A stretch of 64,000 nt of DNA, from NCBI RefSeq assembly GCF_040289485.1, contig NZ_PSLG01000003.1, positions 1-64,000 on the forward strand, in the 5' to 3' direction. A model generated the notes under the pieces. The model was not told where the DNA came from, made no database searches, and saw only the letters and a program-made list of their open reading frames with translations. The position numbers and the translations under genes were made by a program. Position 1 is the stretch's first letter. Each line of letters begins with the position of its first letter. This DNA is from Thermoflexus sp040289485 (GTDB taxonomy: Bacteria; Chloroflexota; Anaerolineae; Thermoflexales; Thermoflexaceae). Below are positions 15,679 to 23,759 of this stretch, one piece after another.

Positions 15679-16666
15679 GATCGTTTTCCTGGGCACCTCG
15701 GCGTCGGCCCCTTCCATCCGGCGGGGGCTCCCCGCCCAGGTGGTCCTCTTCGAGGACCGGCGGTTCCTGGTGGACTGCGGGGAGGGCACCCAGCGGCAGT
15801 TGTTGAAAAGCGGCCTGGGCTTCCGCCGGCTGGAGACGGTGCTGCTCACCCATGCCCACCTGGATCACATCCTGGGACTGGCCGGCTTCCTCTCCACGGT
15901 GATGCGCTGGGAGATCCTTCCCCGCGTGGCGATCTACGGACGCCGGGGGGCCATCGAGCGGGTCAAGGACCTGATCTACCGCGTGGTGCTGCGGGGGGTG
16001 CGACCCTCCATCGAACTTTCTTTCCACGCCATCGAGCCGGGCCTGCTGTTCGACGACGAGAAACTCAGCGTCTACGCCTTCCCGGTCAGCCACCGTGGGG
16101 GAGACAGCCTGGGCTATCTGTTCCGGGAGAAGCCCCGGCGACCTTTCCTCGTGGAGAAGGCGGAGGCCCTGGGGATCCCGCCGGGACCGGAGCGCCGCCG
16201 CCTGGTCGAGGGGCAGCCGGTGATCTTGCCGGACGGCCGCGTGGTGACGCCGGAGGAGGTATTGGGGCCGCCGGTGGAGGGGGCCTCCCTGGCACTGATC
16301 GGCGACGCCGGGCGGGTCGAGGATCTGGTGGAGGCGGTGGCGGGAGTGGGCGCCCTGGTCATCGAGGCGACCTACCTGCAGGCCGATCGCGACCTGGCCC
16401 GTCGCCACGATCACCTCACGGCGGCCGAGGCGGCCGGGCTCGCCCGCGCCGCCGGGGTTCGCCACCTCATCCTGACCCATCTCTCGCGGCGCTATCGGGA
16501 GCGGGACATCCGGGCGGAGGCGCAGGCCCTTTTCCCCAACGTCTGGGTGGCCCGGGACTTCGACCGGTATCGGATCCTGAAGGGCGGCGGGCTGGAGGTG
16601 GAGCGGGCGGAGCCCCACGAGATCGAGGAGGAACGGGATGTCCTTGCGGAAAGCGAGCGTGCTTGA
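15671..16666 (+). CDS. rnz: Ribonuclease Z (tRNA 3' endonuclease)
   Basis: Metallo-beta-lactamase fold nuclease that trims tRNA 3' ends. The 331 residues have the zinc-binding HAHLDH at residues 61-66, further ligands in VSHRGGDS and IGDAGR, and the closing LILTHLSRRY with its histidine. The N-terminal LGTSASAPSIRRG is typical of RNase Z. Translation overlaps rtcA upstream and the zinc-ribbon gene downstream (29 bases), so the three are probably expressed together. Confidence 0.95.
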   Translation: MLEIVFLGTSASAPSIRRGLPAQVVLFEDRRFLVDCGEGTQRQLLKSGLGFRRLETVLLTHAHLDHILGLAGFLSTVMRWEILPRVAIYGRRGAIERVKDLIYRVVLRGVRPSIELSFHAIEPGLLFDDEKLSVYAFPVSHRGGDSLGYLFREKPRRPFLVEKAEALGIPPGPERRRLVEGQPVILPDGRVVTPEEVLGPPVEGASLALIGDAGRVEDLVEAVAGVGALVIEATYLQADRDLARRHDHLTAAEAAGLARAAGVRHLILTHLSRRYRERDIRAEAQALFPNVWVARDFDRYRILKGGGLEVERAEPHEIEEERDVLAESERA

Positions 16667-16931
16667 ACTGGCCACGGCGGCTTACGAGTTGGACGCCCGC
16701 GTCCTGCGCGGCCCCCTCCATCGGGATCCGGAGGGCCGGTGGTGGATCGGAGAAACGCCCTTGGAGGAGTGGTTGGTCCCCTATGAGGGTCACGAGGCCG
16801 TCCTGATCCTGGCCTCCCTCTCGGAGGAGACCCCGCTGACCCCTCGGGTCTGTCGGACCTGCGGCCGGGAATACGTCGGCTGGGATTGTCCCCATTGCCG
16901 CGAGGTCCGCCGTCGTCTACGGGGCGCCTGA
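16638..16931 (+). CDS. Small zinc-ribbon protein
   Basis: A 97-residue protein whose C-terminus carries two CxxC pairs (VCRTCGREY and DCPHCREV), forming a likely zinc ribbon. The N-terminal half (LELATAAYELDARVL, EGRWWIGETPLEEWL) looks like a small alpha/beta domain. It overlaps rnz by 29 bases in another frame, and its coding character is clear. I do not know a function; zinc ribbons next to RNA-processing enzymes often bind RNA or ribosomes, which is only a suggestion here. Confidence 0.8.
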   Translation: MSLRKASVLELATAAYELDARVLRGPLHRDPEGRWWIGETPLEEWLVPYEGHEAVLILASLSEETPLTPRVCRTCGREYVGWDCPHCREVRRRLRGA

Positions 16932-16958
16932 GGCCGGTCGCCCAAAGGAGCGTGCGCT

Positions 16959-17276
16959 GTGGTGAAGATCATCACGCTGTATCGGACCCCTGCGGACGCC
17001 GCCGCCTTCGAACGCTGGTATCAGCAGCACCTGGCGCGGATCGAGCGCCTGCCGAACCTGCGCCGCGTGGAGGTCTCGCGGATCTGGGGGACGCCGGCCG
17101 GCGGCTCCCCTTTCCATCTGATGGTGGAACTGTATTTTGAGGATCGGGCGGCCCTGGAGGCCGCCCTCCGCTCGCCGGAGGCGGTCGACGCCTCCGCCGA
17201 CCTCTCCCGCTTCGCCGCCGGCCAGGTCCTGGTCATGTTCGCCGACGCGTTCGAGGAGGAACGCGGCGGGCCATGA
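16959..17276 (+). CDS. EthD-like dimeric alpha/beta-barrel protein
   Basis: A 105-residue protein of the EthD/dimeric ferredoxin-like barrel type: MVKIITLYRTPADAAAFERWYQQHL at the start and FHLMVELYFEDRAALEAAL in the middle are family features. Such proteins bind small hydrophobic substrates or act as minor isomerases. The start is one of two adjacent GTG codons at 16959, eight bases after AAAGGAG. It is the last gene of the rtcA run and convergent with the Amt-like gene (12 bp gap). Confidence 0.8.
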   Translation: MVKIITLYRTPADAAAFERWYQQHLARIERLPNLRRVEVSRIWGTPAGGSPFHLMVELYFEDRAALEAALRSPEAVDASADLSRFAAGQVLVMFADAFEEERGGP

Positions 17277-17288
17277 GGTGCGCGGCCA

Positions 17289-18560
17289 TCATGGGCGTGG
17301 AGAGCGGCCCCAGCGGCGGGCCCACAGCCAGCGGGCGAGGGCCGCAGGTCCCCCCGCCGCCAAGGCCCCCCACGCCCCGAGGGCGAGAAGGCCCACGATC
17401 TGGGCGGTCAGTTGCCCCGGATCGGGGGGGGATCCCCATCCCGGAACCCCCACCACCCCCAGGCCGGCGCGCCCCATGAAGGACGAGGTCCCGACGCCGT
17501 TCCAGCCGGCCCCAGCCCGGCCGTCGGCCAGCAGGCCGACGGCCAGCAAGCCGGCTGCCCCTGCCAGTCCATAAAGCAAGGCCAGGCTCTGGGGCGTCTG
17601 CCCCCGGCGTCGAAGCCCATACACCAGGATCGGCGTGGCCAGCCCCATCAGCAGGCCCCACCCCCCGGCCAGCCACGGCCCGGTGAACGGTGCCGCCGTC
17701 AGCCCGGAGACCCATCCCACTGCGAGGGCCCGCACGCCCATGAGGAGGTCCGCCTGCCGGGCGACCACGCCGGTGTAGAGCCACGCCCCCAGCACGGCCC
17801 CCAAGGCGCCCAGCCAGGCGTTGCGGGCGATCAGGGCGCTGTCCGGCATCGGCTGCATCGTCCGCAGGGGGTCCGCCTCCAGCCAGGCCAGCCAGCCCAC
17901 GCCGATCAACAGGCTCCCCCAGCCGCCGAGCAGGGGGAGATGCACCGGCGGGAGGGTCGGCTCGGGGGATGGCCGCCGCTGCCCCCAGGCGCCCAGGATC
18001 CCCCCCAGCGCCCCGCCCGTCACCACGAAGAGGACGCCGGCTCCGGCCGGATCCACCACGCCGTGGCCCAGGCGCAGGGTCGTGCCCAGGCGGCTCAACC
18101 ACCCGTTCCCCCAGACCCAATGGCTCCCGATCGGGAGGACCAGGCCGCCCAGCCATGCCCCCCAGAGGGCGGCCGGCCCGACGGCCATGCCCTCCAGGCC
18201 CATCCCGAGCAGGAGGGCGGCGACGGCCACCGCCGGCGCGTGATGGAGCCAGAGGGCGGCCAGGGCCGGCTCCCGGTCGATCCCGGAGAGAAGAAAGCCG
18301 CTCAAGCCCACCAGGCTCCACATGGGCTGGGGATCGGCCCCCAAGGTGTAGACCCGCCGCAGGGCCTGGAAGGCCGTCGCCTCCGTCCACAGCCCCATCC
18401 CGCCGAAGGCGAAGCCGAAGCCGCTGATGCCCCAGGCGATCAGGGCGGCCGTCGCCGCCGCCAGGCCCCGCCCCAGCGCCCGGCGCGCCGCTTCTTCGTC
18501 CATCCCCGCCCAGAGCACTCCCATCCATCCCAGGGGCCACAGCCACGCCAGTCCCACCAT
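17289..18560 (-). CDS. Ammonium-transporter-family membrane protein lacking the twin histidines
   Basis: A 423-residue, roughly 11-helix membrane protein that aligns with Amt/MEP/Rh channels at SHWVWGNGWLSRLG and VVDPAGAGVL. In working Amt proteins the second motif runs on to VVH, where the His is half of the conserved pore pair. Here that position reads LF, and no second-site VHG motif is seen in helix 10. The usual C-terminal regulatory tail is also missing. It may be a non-conducting sensor-like Amt or carry another substrate. Its ATG lies three bases after the upstream protease stop, so the two are translationally linked. Confidence 0.75.
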   Translation of the reverse strand: MVGLAWLWPLGWMGVLWAGMDEEAARRALGRGLAAATAALIAWGISGFGFAFGGMGLWTEATAFQALRRVYTLGADPQPMWSLVGLSGFLLSGIDREPALAALWLHHAPAVAVAALLLGMGLEGMAVGPAALWGAWLGGLVLPIGSHWVWGNGWLSRLGTTLRLGHGVVDPAGAGVLFVVTGGALGGILGAWGQRRPSPEPTLPPVHLPLLGGWGSLLIGVGWLAWLEADPLRTMQPMPDSALIARNAWLGALGAVLGAWLYTGVVARQADLLMGVRALAVGWVSGLTAAPFTGPWLAGGWGLLMGLATPILVYGLRRRGQTPQSLALLYGLAGAAGLLAVGLLADGRAGAGWNGVGTSSFMGRAGLGVVGVPGWGSPPDPGQLTAQIVGLLALGAWGALAAGGPAALARWLWARRWGRSPRP

Positions 18561-18563
18561 CGC

Positions 18564-19568
18564 TCATGCCTCCACCACGGCCTCGACGCCCAGGGCTTGG
18601 AGGACCCGTTCCATGGGGTTGATCAGGGTGGTCGTCTCCGAGCCGGCGAAGAGCAGGCCGACCAGGCGGCCGTTCAGGTCCAGGATCGCCGAGCCCGAGT
18701 CCCCGGGAGCGCTCATCGCTCCCGCCATCGCTTGCCTGTGGAAGGTTGCCCTCCGGCCGTCGTAGTCGATGCGGGCGGTGACATCCACCTGGAGGATCCG
18801 CCCCCGGGTGTAGCCCGTGGTGCGGCCGAACTTCTGGACCTCCATCCCGAGGGCAGGGGCGGCCACCCCCTTCGGGATCCCGATGGTCAGGATGGCCGGG
18901 GTGACGTCGGCGGGGTTGAAGGGGCGGGCGATGGCAGCGTCTACCTCGTTCAGGGCCACCGGCTGTCGGACGGCCTGCAGGCGATGGGAGGAGCCGATCC
19001 ACTCCAGGATCGCGTTCAGCCAGCGCGCCAGGCGCTCCGCCCACGGACATGTGGCCGGCTCCTCGTCAAACCGGATGGGGACGAAGGCCACCAGTTCCGC
19101 GATCTCGTCGGCCACCGTCCCGCCGTCCACCGGGCCGGGCTGTCGGATCCGGTCCCCCGGGCGCCCCCGGTTGGTGGCGGCCAGCACATGGTTGTTGCTC
19201 AGGATGAAGAGGGTTTCCCCCCGCCGGACCACGCATCCGAAGGTCCCAGCGGTGACCAGGGGATGCCCGATGGAGACGCCGGGAGGGGCCGGCCGGTAAC
19301 GGCGCGTGGGATCCTGGAAGGCCCGGAACCGGCCGGTCTCCACCACGTCGGTAGGGATGCCGTCCAGGGTTGGCGGGATGAGGTCGGAGGGGGCCAGTTG
19401 CGCAGCGGGGACCTTCCGTTCCACCGAGACCACCACGCTGAGGACATCCAAGACCTGACCGCCCTTGGTCTTATAGCCGATCCCCACCCCGACCACATGG
19501 CGGCGCGTGAGCAGGCGGGGGAGGTGGGCGGCTTTGACCTGGGCCAGTGGTCGCCAGTCCGCAACCAT
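18564..19568 (-). CDS. Trypsin-like serine protease, no export signal
   Basis: A 334-residue chymotrypsin-fold peptidase. The candidate triad is His127 in LSNNHVLA, Asp210 in NEVDAAIA and Ser291 in APGDSGSAI. The N-terminal ~95 residues (VVGVGIGYKTKGG, VVSVERKVP) form an extra domain found in bacterial stand-alone trypsin-like proteins. No signal peptide is visible, so it may act inside the cell. The ATG at 19568 has AAAGGAGG at the right distance; the in-frame ATG at 19574 lies too close to it. It is co-transcribed with the Amt-like gene. Confidence 0.85.
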   Translation of the reverse strand: MVADWRPLAQVKAAHLPRLLTRRHVVGVGIGYKTKGGQVLDVLSVVVSVERKVPAAQLAPSDLIPPTLDGIPTDVVETGRFRAFQDPTRRYRPAPPGVSIGHPLVTAGTFGCVVRRGETLFILSNNHVLAATNRGRPGDRIRQPGPVDGGTVADEIAELVAFVPIRFDEEPATCPWAERLARWLNAILEWIGSSHRLQAVRQPVALNEVDAAIARPFNPADVTPAILTIGIPKGVAAPALGMEVQKFGRTTGYTRGRILQVDVTARIDYDGRRATFHRQAMAGAMSAPGDSGSAILDLNGRLVGLLFAGSETTTLINPMERVLQALGVEAVVEA

Positions 19569-19762
19569 GGGCATCCTCCTTTGGGAACGGCGAGGTCCCT
19601 CCTTGGCCTCAGGTCCTTCAGTTTAACGGCTTTCCCCGGGGGTGGGAACCGGCCTTCCCCCATTATGCCTTCGGGGTCGGTTTCCGGTATGCTTTTGGGT
19701 GTTCAGGGCGTTGGGGAGGGGCGTCTCTCGCTTCCACTCCCCAGCGCCAGGAGGGCAGGTGG

Positions 19763-20497
19763 ATGGTGGGGACGCTGATCAACGTGGCGACGGTGGTGGT
19801 GGGCAGCGGCGCCGGGCTGGCGGTGGGCCGACACCTTTCGGAACGCCTCCGGGGGACGGTGCTCAGCGGCCTGGGGCTGATGACCCTGGTCATTGGGATG
19901 CGCATGGCGATGGAGACGAAGAGCCCGCTGTTGATGCTGGCCTCCCTGCTGGTGGGCGGCGTGATCGGCGAGGCCCTCGGCCTGGAGGAGCGCCTGCAGG
20001 CCGTGGGGCGCTGGCTGGAGGCCCGCTTCTCCGGCGGGAACCCCGAGGGCAGCACCTTCGTGAAGGGCTTCGTCACCGCCAGCCTGGTCTTCTGCGTAGG
20101 CCCCATGACCATCCTGGGATCCATCCAGGATGGCCTCACCGGGAACTACACCTTGTTGGCCATCAAGGCGACCCTGGACGGCTTCGCCGCCCTGGCCTTC
20201 AGCGCCTCCCTGGGGATCGGGGTGATGTTCGCTGCCCTCACCGTCCTGGTCTATCAGGGGGCCCTCACCCTGGGGGCCGGCCTCTTCCGCACCCTCCTCA
20301 CCGAGGCGATGATCGCCGAGATGACGGCGGTGGGGGGGGCGATGATCTTGGGCATCGGGCTGCTGCTGCTGGATCTGAAGCGGGTGCGGGTGGCCAGTTT
20401 CCTGCCCGGCCTCATCGTCGCCCCCTTGCTGGTCGCCCTGAGCCCCACCGTGAACGCCTTCCTGATGCGGCTGGGCATCCCGTTGACCGCGCCCTGA
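19763..20497 (+). CDS. DUF554 membrane protein
   Basis: A 244-residue integral membrane protein with about seven segments, matching the DUF554 (YdfK-like) family: it begins GTLINVATVVVGSGAGLAVG and contains GFVTASLVFCVGPMTILGSIQDG and AMILGIGLLLLDLKRVRVASFLPGL. The function of the family is unknown; transport or a sensor role has been suggested. The start at 19763 follows GGAGGGCAGG. The ~190 bp upstream of it hold two imperfect -10 boxes, TATGCT (plus) and CATAAT (minus), and no gene. Confidence 0.88.
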   Translation: MVGTLINVATVVVGSGAGLAVGRHLSERLRGTVLSGLGLMTLVIGMRMAMETKSPLLMLASLLVGGVIGEALGLEERLQAVGRWLEARFSGGNPEGSTFVKGFVTASLVFCVGPMTILGSIQDGLTGNYTLLAIKATLDGFAALAFSASLGIGVMFAALTVLVYQGALTLGAGLFRTLLTEAMIAEMTAVGGAMILGIGLLLLDLKRVRVASFLPGLIVAPLLVALSPTVNAFLMRLGIPLTAP

Positions 20498-20524
20498 CCG
20501 GGCGATCGCGCGCAGGAGGCCCCG

Positions 20525-21910
20525 ATGTTGATCCGGAACGGCACGCTGGTCACGGCGGAGGGGATGCTGCGGGCTGATCTCCGGGTGGAGGGGGAGCGCA
20601 TCGCCGCCGTCGGCGATCTCCTTCCGCAGCCCGGGGAGACCGTCCTGGACGCCGGGGGGTGCTTCGTGCTGCCCGGCCTGGTCGACCCCCATGTGCACAT
20701 CGCCCTGGACACCGGGATCTACCGCACCGACGACGATTGGTTCATCGGGACGCGGGCGGCGGCCTTCGGGGGCGTCACCACCGTCATCGACTTCGCCACT
20801 CAGTTCCGGGGCCAATCCCTGGAGGAGGCCCTGGAGGCCCGCCTGGAGGAGGCCCGCGAGAAGGCGGTGGTGGATTACGCGCTCCACATGATGGTGACGG
20901 ATCTCCCCCCGGGGCGGGAGGGGGCGTTGCACCGGCTGGTGGAGCGGGGGGTGGCTGGCATCAAGCTCTACACCACCTATCGCCCGAACTACTACGCGGA
21001 CGACGCCACCGTGCTGCGCCTGATGCGGGCGGCCGGCGCCTTCGGATGGATGACCATGGTCCATTGCGAGAACGACGCCCTGGTGACCGAGGCGACGGAG
21101 CGGCTCAAAGCCGAGGGCCGCACCTCGCTGCGGGAGCACGGCCGCTCCCGGCCGCCCCTCGCGGAGGTGGAGGCTGTCCATCGCGTCCTCTTCCTGGCCG
21201 CCGAGGCGGGCGCCCCGGTTTACATCGTCCACTGCTCCACGGCCCGCGCCGTGGACCTGGTGCACGAGGCCGCCCTGCGGGGACAGCCGGCCTTCGCCGA
21301 GACCTGCCCGCAGTATCTGTTGCTGGACGAGACGGCCTACGCGGGGCCGCACCCGGAGTGGTATATCCTCCAGCCGCCGCTGTGGCCCGCCGCCGAGCGG
21401 GCGGGCCTGTGGGAGCGGCTGAGTCGGGGCTGGATCGCCGCCGTCGGGACCGATCACTGCGATTACTCCCTGAGCCAGAAGACGGCCACCGGCATGTTCC
21501 CCACCACCCCTGGAGGGCTGCCGGGGCTGGAGACCATGCTCCCCTTGCTCTACACCTTCGGAGTGGTGGAGGGCCGGATCCGCTGGCCGGATCTGGTGCG
21601 GCTGTGCGCGACGAACCCGGCCCGGCTCTTCGGGCTTTACCCCCGCAAGGGCACGCTGCAGCCGGGGGCCGACGCCGATCTGGTGATCTACGATCCGGAG
21701 CCGGAATGGGTCCTCACCGCTGCCCGCCTACACCACATCGCCGGCTACACTCCCTACGAAGGCTGGACGGTCCGCGGGCGGGCGCGCTTCGTCCTGGTCC
21801 GCGGCCAGGTGGTGGTGGAGGAAGGGGAGTTCCGGGGGGTGCCCGGCTGGGGCCGGTTCCAGGCGGCCCGGCCGGCGGAGGGATGGGCCCGCGATGCATC
21901 CGGTCAATGA
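20525..21910 (+). CDS. Dihydropyrimidinase / D-hydantoinase-type amidohydrolase
   Basis: Zinc amidohydrolase that opens cyclic amides such as dihydrouracil or hydantoins. The 461 residues show the binuclear-site residues in order: PHVHI (about residue 58), the lysine for carboxylation in GIKLYTTY (about 150), MVHCEN, IVHCST and GTDHCDYS. The C-terminus ends in the usual beta-sandwich (RGRARFVLVRGQVVVEEG). No partner genes of pyrimidine breakdown are adjacent, so the substrate is open. It overlaps the DNA methylase gene by 17 bases. Confidence 0.92.
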   Translation: MLIRNGTLVTAEGMLRADLRVEGERIAAVGDLLPQPGETVLDAGGCFVLPGLVDPHVHIALDTGIYRTDDDWFIGTRAAAFGGVTTVIDFATQFRGQSLEEALEARLEEAREKAVVDYALHMMVTDLPPGREGALHRLVERGVAGIKLYTTYRPNYYADDATVLRLMRAAGAFGWMTMVHCENDALVTEATERLKAEGRTSLREHGRSRPPLAEVEAVHRVLFLAAEAGAPVYIVHCSTARAVDLVHEAALRGQPAFAETCPQYLLLDETAYAGPHPEWYILQPPLWPAAERAGLWERLSRGWIAAVGTDHCDYSLSQKTATGMFPTTPGGLPGLETMLPLLYTFGVVEGRIRWPDLVRLCATNPARLFGLYPRKGTLQPGADADLVIYDPEPEWVLTAARLHHIAGYTPYEGWTVRGRARFVLVRGQVVVEEGEFRGVPGWGRFQAARPAEGWARDASGQ

Positions 21911-22718
21911 CCTGGACCTGAGGCGCTGGCGGGAATACACCGAGATCCTCACCGACAGCCTCTGGCTGCTGGGCCCGCGGGACAACAGCGGCATGCATAC
22001 CCCGGAATACTGGGGCAACTTCGTCCCTCAGATCCCGCGCCAGGCCATGCTGCGCTTCACCCGAGCGGGGGAACTGGTGCTGGATCCCTTCCTGGGCCTG
22101 GGGACGACCCTGATCGAGTGCCGGCGGTTGGGCCGCTTCGGCATCGGCGTGGAACTGGTCCCTGAGGTGGCGGCGCGAGCCCGCCGGCTGGTGGCCCGGG
22201 AGCCCCGTCGGGGCGGCGTCCGGACCCGGATCCTGGTCGGCGACAGCCAGAACCCGGAGATCCAGCGGGCGGTGCGCGCCCAGATGCGGCGCTGGGGGTT
22301 CTCCGCCGCCCATTTGCTGATCCTCCACCCTCCCTATCACAACATCATCCGGTTCAGCGATCTCGAGGCCGACCTCAGCAACGCGCCAGACGAGGAGGAA
22401 TTCTACCGCCGCTTCGCCCAGGTCCTGGACAATTTCGTTCCGCTGCTGGAGGAGGGCCGCTACCTGGTCCTGGTGATCGGCGACAGATACGCGCGGGGGG
22501 AATGGATCCCCCTGGGTTTCCGGGCGATGGAGCGCGTGCTGGAGCGCGGGTTCCGCCTCAAAAGCATCTGCGTGAAGGACATCCACGAGAACCGCGGGAA
22601 GCGGGGCCAGCACCATCTCTGGCGCTACCGCGCCTTGAAAGAGGGGTTCTATGTGTTCCGGCACGAATACGTGATGTTCTTCCAGAAGATGCGACGGGGA
22701 AGGCGGGCCGGGAGGTGA
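21894..22718 (+). CDS. Orphan DNA methyltransferase-like protein with HPPY motif
   Basis: A 274-residue AdoMet-dependent methylase of the N6/N4 type. Motif I is LVLDPFLGLGTTLIEC (about residue 62) and the catalytic motif IV is LILHPPYHNII (about 141), with His where DPPY or SPPY is usual. The motif order is I then IV. No restriction gene or specificity subunit is beside it, so it is an orphan methylase or one with a different substrate. It overlaps the hydantoinase gene and is followed four bases later by the patatin gene. Confidence 0.82.
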   Translation: MHPVNDLDLRRWREYTEILTDSLWLLGPRDNSGMHTPEYWGNFVPQIPRQAMLRFTRAGELVLDPFLGLGTTLIECRRLGRFGIGVELVPEVAARARRLVAREPRRGGVRTRILVGDSQNPEIQRAVRAQMRRWGFSAAHLLILHPPYHNIIRFSDLEADLSNAPDEEEFYRRFAQVLDNFVPLLEEGRYLVLVIGDRYARGEWIPLGFRAMERVLERGFRLKSICVKDIHENRGKRGQHHLWRYRALKEGFYVFRHEYVMFFQKMRRGRRAGR

Positions 22719-22722
22719 GCCG

Positions 22723-23607
22723 ATGGCAGCGGGGCGACGGGCGCTGGTGCTCTCCGGCGGGGGCGGGCGGGGCGCCTATGAGGTGGGGGCTGTCCGGGCC
22801 CTTTTCGAGGCGGGGTGGACCCCGGAGATCCTGGTGGGCACCTCCATCGGCGCGGTCAACGCCGCAGCCCTGGCCGCTGGCTGGACCCCCGAGCGGCTGG
22901 CGGATTTCTGGCGGGGCCTGCGGACCGGCCACGTGCACCGGCTCCACTTCCGGTTCTGGGAGAGCCTCTTCACCACTGCCCCCCTGCGGGCCACCCTCCT
23001 GCGGCATCTGGATTTCGACCGGCTCAACGACCCTCAGAACCCCCGCACCCTCCTGGTGCTGGCGACAGACATCCGACGGGGATGCCCTGTGGTCTTCGCC
23101 ACCCGGCCGGTCCCCAAAGCCCAGGCCGTCCGCGTCGGCCCGGAGCATTTGCTGGCCAGCTGCAGCATCCCCTGGATCTACCCGGCCACCCACGTCGGGG
23201 AGGGGTTCTTTTGGGACGGCGCGGTGATGGCCAACACGCCGCTCAACGCCGCCATCGAGGCGGGGGCGGATGAGATCGTGGTTGTGCTCTTGGCCCCGAT
23301 GCCCGGGGAAGCCGGAGGATGGCCCCGTCCCCGCCATCCGCTCCACGTCCTGGCCATGGTCTTGGACCTAGCGCTGCTGGCTACTTTCGAGAACGATTAC
23401 CGGCAGTTGCTCGCCGTCAACCAGGCGGTGCGCCGAGGTCAACCTTGGAAGCCCACCCATCGGGAGATCCGCTGCCGCATCATCGCCCCGGCGACGCCGC
23501 TCCCCCTTTCCCGGATCCTCCGTTACGACCGGGAGGGCACCGAGCGGCTGATCCGACAGGGGGAGGCCGACGCTCGGCGCGCCCTCGCCGCTTGGGAAGT
23601 GACCTGA
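22723..23607 (+). CDS. Patatin-like phospholipase
   Basis: A 294-residue serine hydrolase with the patatin catalytic dyad: the oxyanion loop SGGGGRGAYEVGA, nucleophile Ser41 in GTSIGAVN, and Asp165 in WDGAV. Predicted soluble. Such enzymes cleave acyl chains from phospholipids or glycolipids; the physiological lipid is unknown. It follows the methylase gene by four bases, with its Shine-Dalgarno inside that gene. Confidence 0.92.
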   Translation: MAAGRRALVLSGGGGRGAYEVGAVRALFEAGWTPEILVGTSIGAVNAAALAAGWTPERLADFWRGLRTGHVHRLHFRFWESLFTTAPLRATLLRHLDFDRLNDPQNPRTLLVLATDIRRGCPVVFATRPVPKAQAVRVGPEHLLASCSIPWIYPATHVGEGFFWDGAVMANTPLNAAIEAGADEIVVVLLAPMPGEAGGWPRPRHPLHVLAMVLDLALLATFENDYRQLLAVNQAVRRGQPWKPTHREIRCRIIAPATPLPLSRILRYDREGTERLIRQGEADARRALAAWEVT

Positions 23608-23694
23608 CCGCCGCCCGGTGGGGACCGGGAGCACCTGACGGCCTCTGTTGTCAATCCCTGAAACGACGTCTGGGCGTGTCCCCGCATGGAACGT

Positions 23695-23700
23695 TAAAAT
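23695..23700 (+). promoter_or_regulatory. -10 box (TAAAAT) for the LCP gene
   Basis: TAAAAT 60 bp before the LCP start, in a 152-bp gap after the patatin gene. The -35 is weak. Nothing else is seen in this gap. Confidence 0.45.
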
Positions 23701-23759
23701 AAAGGCCGGCCTCGGCCCTTCCGCCGGGGCGGCGACTTCGACGGGGAGGCGGAATTCCG

